Of a stretch of 64,000 nucleotides of DNA, positions 61,878 through 64,000 are shown piece after piece. The stretch comes from Erigeron canadensis (taxonomy: Eukaryota; Streptophyta; Magnoliopsida; Asterales; Asteraceae). How positions within the stretch are numbered: position 1 is the first letter of the stretch; each line of letters opens with the position of its first letter. Both the position numbers and the translations under genes were made by a program. The stretch covers positions 2,232,001 through 2,296,000 of the forward strand of contig NC_057765.1 in NCBI RefSeq assembly GCF_010389155.1. Direction: 5' to 3'. The notes beneath the pieces were generated by a model that ran no database searches, was not told where the DNA came from, and worked only from the letters and a program-made list of their open reading frames with translations.

Positions 61878-62876
61878 CAGGGGCGTATGTATAGTGTTGG
61901 CAAACGGGGGGGGGGGGGGGTAATGCCCCCTATGGAGTCCAAATAAATTAGATTTGTCAATGTTAAATTTTTAGTGAAAGCCCAAATGCTAGTAGAATGC
62001 CCCCAACTCAATTTTGTAATGCCCTCATCCCACTCCTTCAATTATAATAATCTACACAATTAAAAGTTGATTGTACATGGTGTGAAAATATAACAGAAAC
62101 ACGGAACATTAGTATTAGTATCATCAATATTTCAACAAATATAACAAAGGCAATCAAATCATTTTCTCCTTCTTTGCTCCATTATGTTGTAGCTCCTCAC
62201 TTGTCCATTATACAAACTCAATTTTAAATATGATCAACGGAATTCCTAACAGAACTTACAATTTTCTAAACCTTAATATTCAAGTTACTTTGTTAAAAGT
62301 ATGACCCTAAGTACTTGCAAAGTTGCAATAACCCTAAGTACTTGCAAAGTTGCAATAAGTTATATGACTAAATGTCTAAATTGTTGATTTTTTTTTATCA
62401 TTAGTAGCAATTTATGTAATGTAGAAAAAAAATAATAAATAAATAAAAAGATCCCCTGTTTTATTTTAAAGGATGTATCGGATTGTTTGTTTCTAAATTC
62501 TTAATTTTTTTTCTTTAACCAAAAAACTGTTTGTTTGTAGTATATAAATGATTTTAGTTAGTTTTTTTTTTGTTTAATGTTAGTTTCTATGCTTTTTTTG
62601 TTGCACCATTGTTGTTTGTCGTAGTTTTTTTTCTAGTAAATTGCCTATTTGGAAGTTTTTATTTATTTCAGTAAATTGATTGTTTTGCTGCTATATTATA
62701 GGTGTTTATTGTTTTTTTTTCCGAAATTTTGTCTGTTTCGAGGCAGTTCTGATGTTATTTAGAAGCTATTCGTTGTATTTTTTTTCCGCTCATGTTTAAT
62801 GGCTTTAATAAGGATTGTCAATCATCTAGTAAATTTTTTTTGCCCCCACTTAAACAAATTCCTGGATCCGCCTCCG
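61878..62876. mobile_element. Non-autonomous hAT element, ~1.0 kb
   Basis: Flanked by perfect 8-bp direct repeats CGTGTACT (61870-61877 and 62877-62884). Ends CAGGGGCGTAT and, inverted, CGGAGGCGGAT match at most positions, the form of hAT ends. A run of about 15 G follows the left end (about 61906-61920). The interior is T-rich with no transposase. Confidence 0.87.
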
Positions 62877-62884
62877 CGTGTACT

Positions 62885-64000
62885 CCTATCCTGGATTCTA
62901 CGTACTACTTCAATGCATTGAAACAAAATAAGAAAATGCAAGTTAAACTACATGTGTTAAAATATGCAATAAAAACACAAAAGTCAAACTCTGAACTTGT
63001 CCATTCATCTGTTCAATCAAATAAAATACAAAAGTTTTTTTTTTTTTCTCACTGACCAAGTTATTCGCAAAATCAAATAATTATTTTTTCATTTAACTTG
63101 CTTTGTTTGTTCTTTTTTCATTCCAATGGTTAGGAACCAAAATAACCAATAGATTTTATTTAATAATAAATCAACTGAAACAAAATGTGAATATAAATTA
63201 AGTGAAAAAAAATGTCTTCAAACATCAAAGACTGCCTTAAATCATGATATATTTATATTTGTTAGTATACCTTTCATAGTATAAAAATGAAGAAATTTTT
63301 AGCTTCTAAGTTCGGTTTCATTATTTGCTTGAGTGAAGATATATATTCATAAATTCAACCAATCGAAAGAAGCAAGTATGCGGTGTTACCTACATTGAAG
63401 AATAAGTATTGTGGGTCGAAAGAAATTAAACAATCATCATTGTAGACCAAATAGTATAAGTGTTTTACTTATTCACGAATCACGATCCACGCGGGTTCGA
63501 CTTTTGTATGCAACATTTTTTTAATATGAATAACGTGACAATTACTTAGATAAATTGACAACTTAGTTATGAGATGACATATATATTAGGTCCATGTGGC
63601 AGCGTGTCGAGATTTTAGAGCAAAACGATATGAAGATGACACGTAGGAAAAAGATGATGTGGCGAACAAAGAACCATGCCACGTATGCACTTTGAGATAG
63701 AGAATTATAGAGATATAGAGATGGTAACTGTAAAAAAAAAAAAAAAACACTTAATTTACCTGGATGACCCAAATTAGAAAAAACAACCCGATCCGATTTG
63801 ACTAGTCAAAACTCAAAAGCTTTAGTTAGATTAAAATGATATGCGGTTCGGATAGAAATCAGCCTCGTTTCAGGGCGGACCCTTTCACTCATTCCTATAC
63901 AAAATAAAAAAATCACCATTATAAAAAAAAATAAATTAAAATCACTTTGTTTGTTTGTTTGTTTGTAGGTTTAGGGTTTACACTTTCATTCATAACAATA
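62885..64000. other. Spacer, possible promoter of a gene beyond the window
   Basis: AT-rich, no gene accepted. At the very end (TTTG)n (about 63945-63967) is followed by GTAGGTTTAGGGTTTAC, a telo-box-like word common near plant translation-gene starts, so a gene may begin just past 64000. This is a weak inference. Confidence 0.4.

Overview
This is a nuclear plant window: AT-rich, with split genes whose GT..AG introns I could join in frame, plant-specific families, and dense small transposable elements. The proteins point to a eudicot; I suspect an aster-family plant but nothing in the window proves it. Six protein genes can be modelled from start to stop: a three-finger CCCH zinc-finger protein (2408-7255, +), a short MAPK-substrate (MASS-like) protein (8820-9095, +), an LC8-type dynein light chain with a plant N-terminal extension (16248-20983, +), a TMEM128-like membrane protein (25096-27691, +), cytosolic tyrosyl-tRNA synthetase (33797-37101, -) and ethanolamine/choline kinase (46205-52607, -). 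The last two were each reconstructed as 381 residues from 10 and 11 exons.

Layout. 0.8-1.7 kb is a 217-bp tandem array. 2.4-9.1 kb holds the zinc-finger and MASS-like genes. 10.5-16 kb is repeat-rich intergenic DNA (telomere-like motifs, short tandem repeats, a MITE, a SINE with perfect target duplication just upstream of the dynein gene). The dynein gene has a 3.75-kb intron filled with at least five small elements. 21.6-22.1 kb is a hAT-type element. 28.9-31 kb is a degenerate defensin locus with two broken copies and a ~90-bp-arm inverted repeat made from defensin leader sequence. 33.8-39.1 kb holds the TyrRS gene and, upstream of it, an inverted array of extra copies of its first exon. 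41-45 kb is a repeat block containing a solo LTR. 46-52.6 kb is the kinase gene with a SINE nested in a Helitron-like element in intron 1. 52.6-64 kb is almost wholly mobile DNA: a Helitron nested in a MITE, a 600-bp foldback, a canonical Helitron, a ~4-kb chimeric transposon with pieces of a MULE transposase and a Transposase_24-type protein, and a ~1-kb hAT element.

The housekeeping genes do not form a pathway; TyrRS serves translation and the kinase starts the CDP-ethanolamine route to phosphatidylethanolamine. The novelty of the window lies in how mobile DNA and partial duplication have rearranged gene pieces: the defensin hairpin, the TyrRS exon-1 array, nested elements with internal empty-site controls, and the chimeric transposon. 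I see no bacterial-style system and no CRISPR array.
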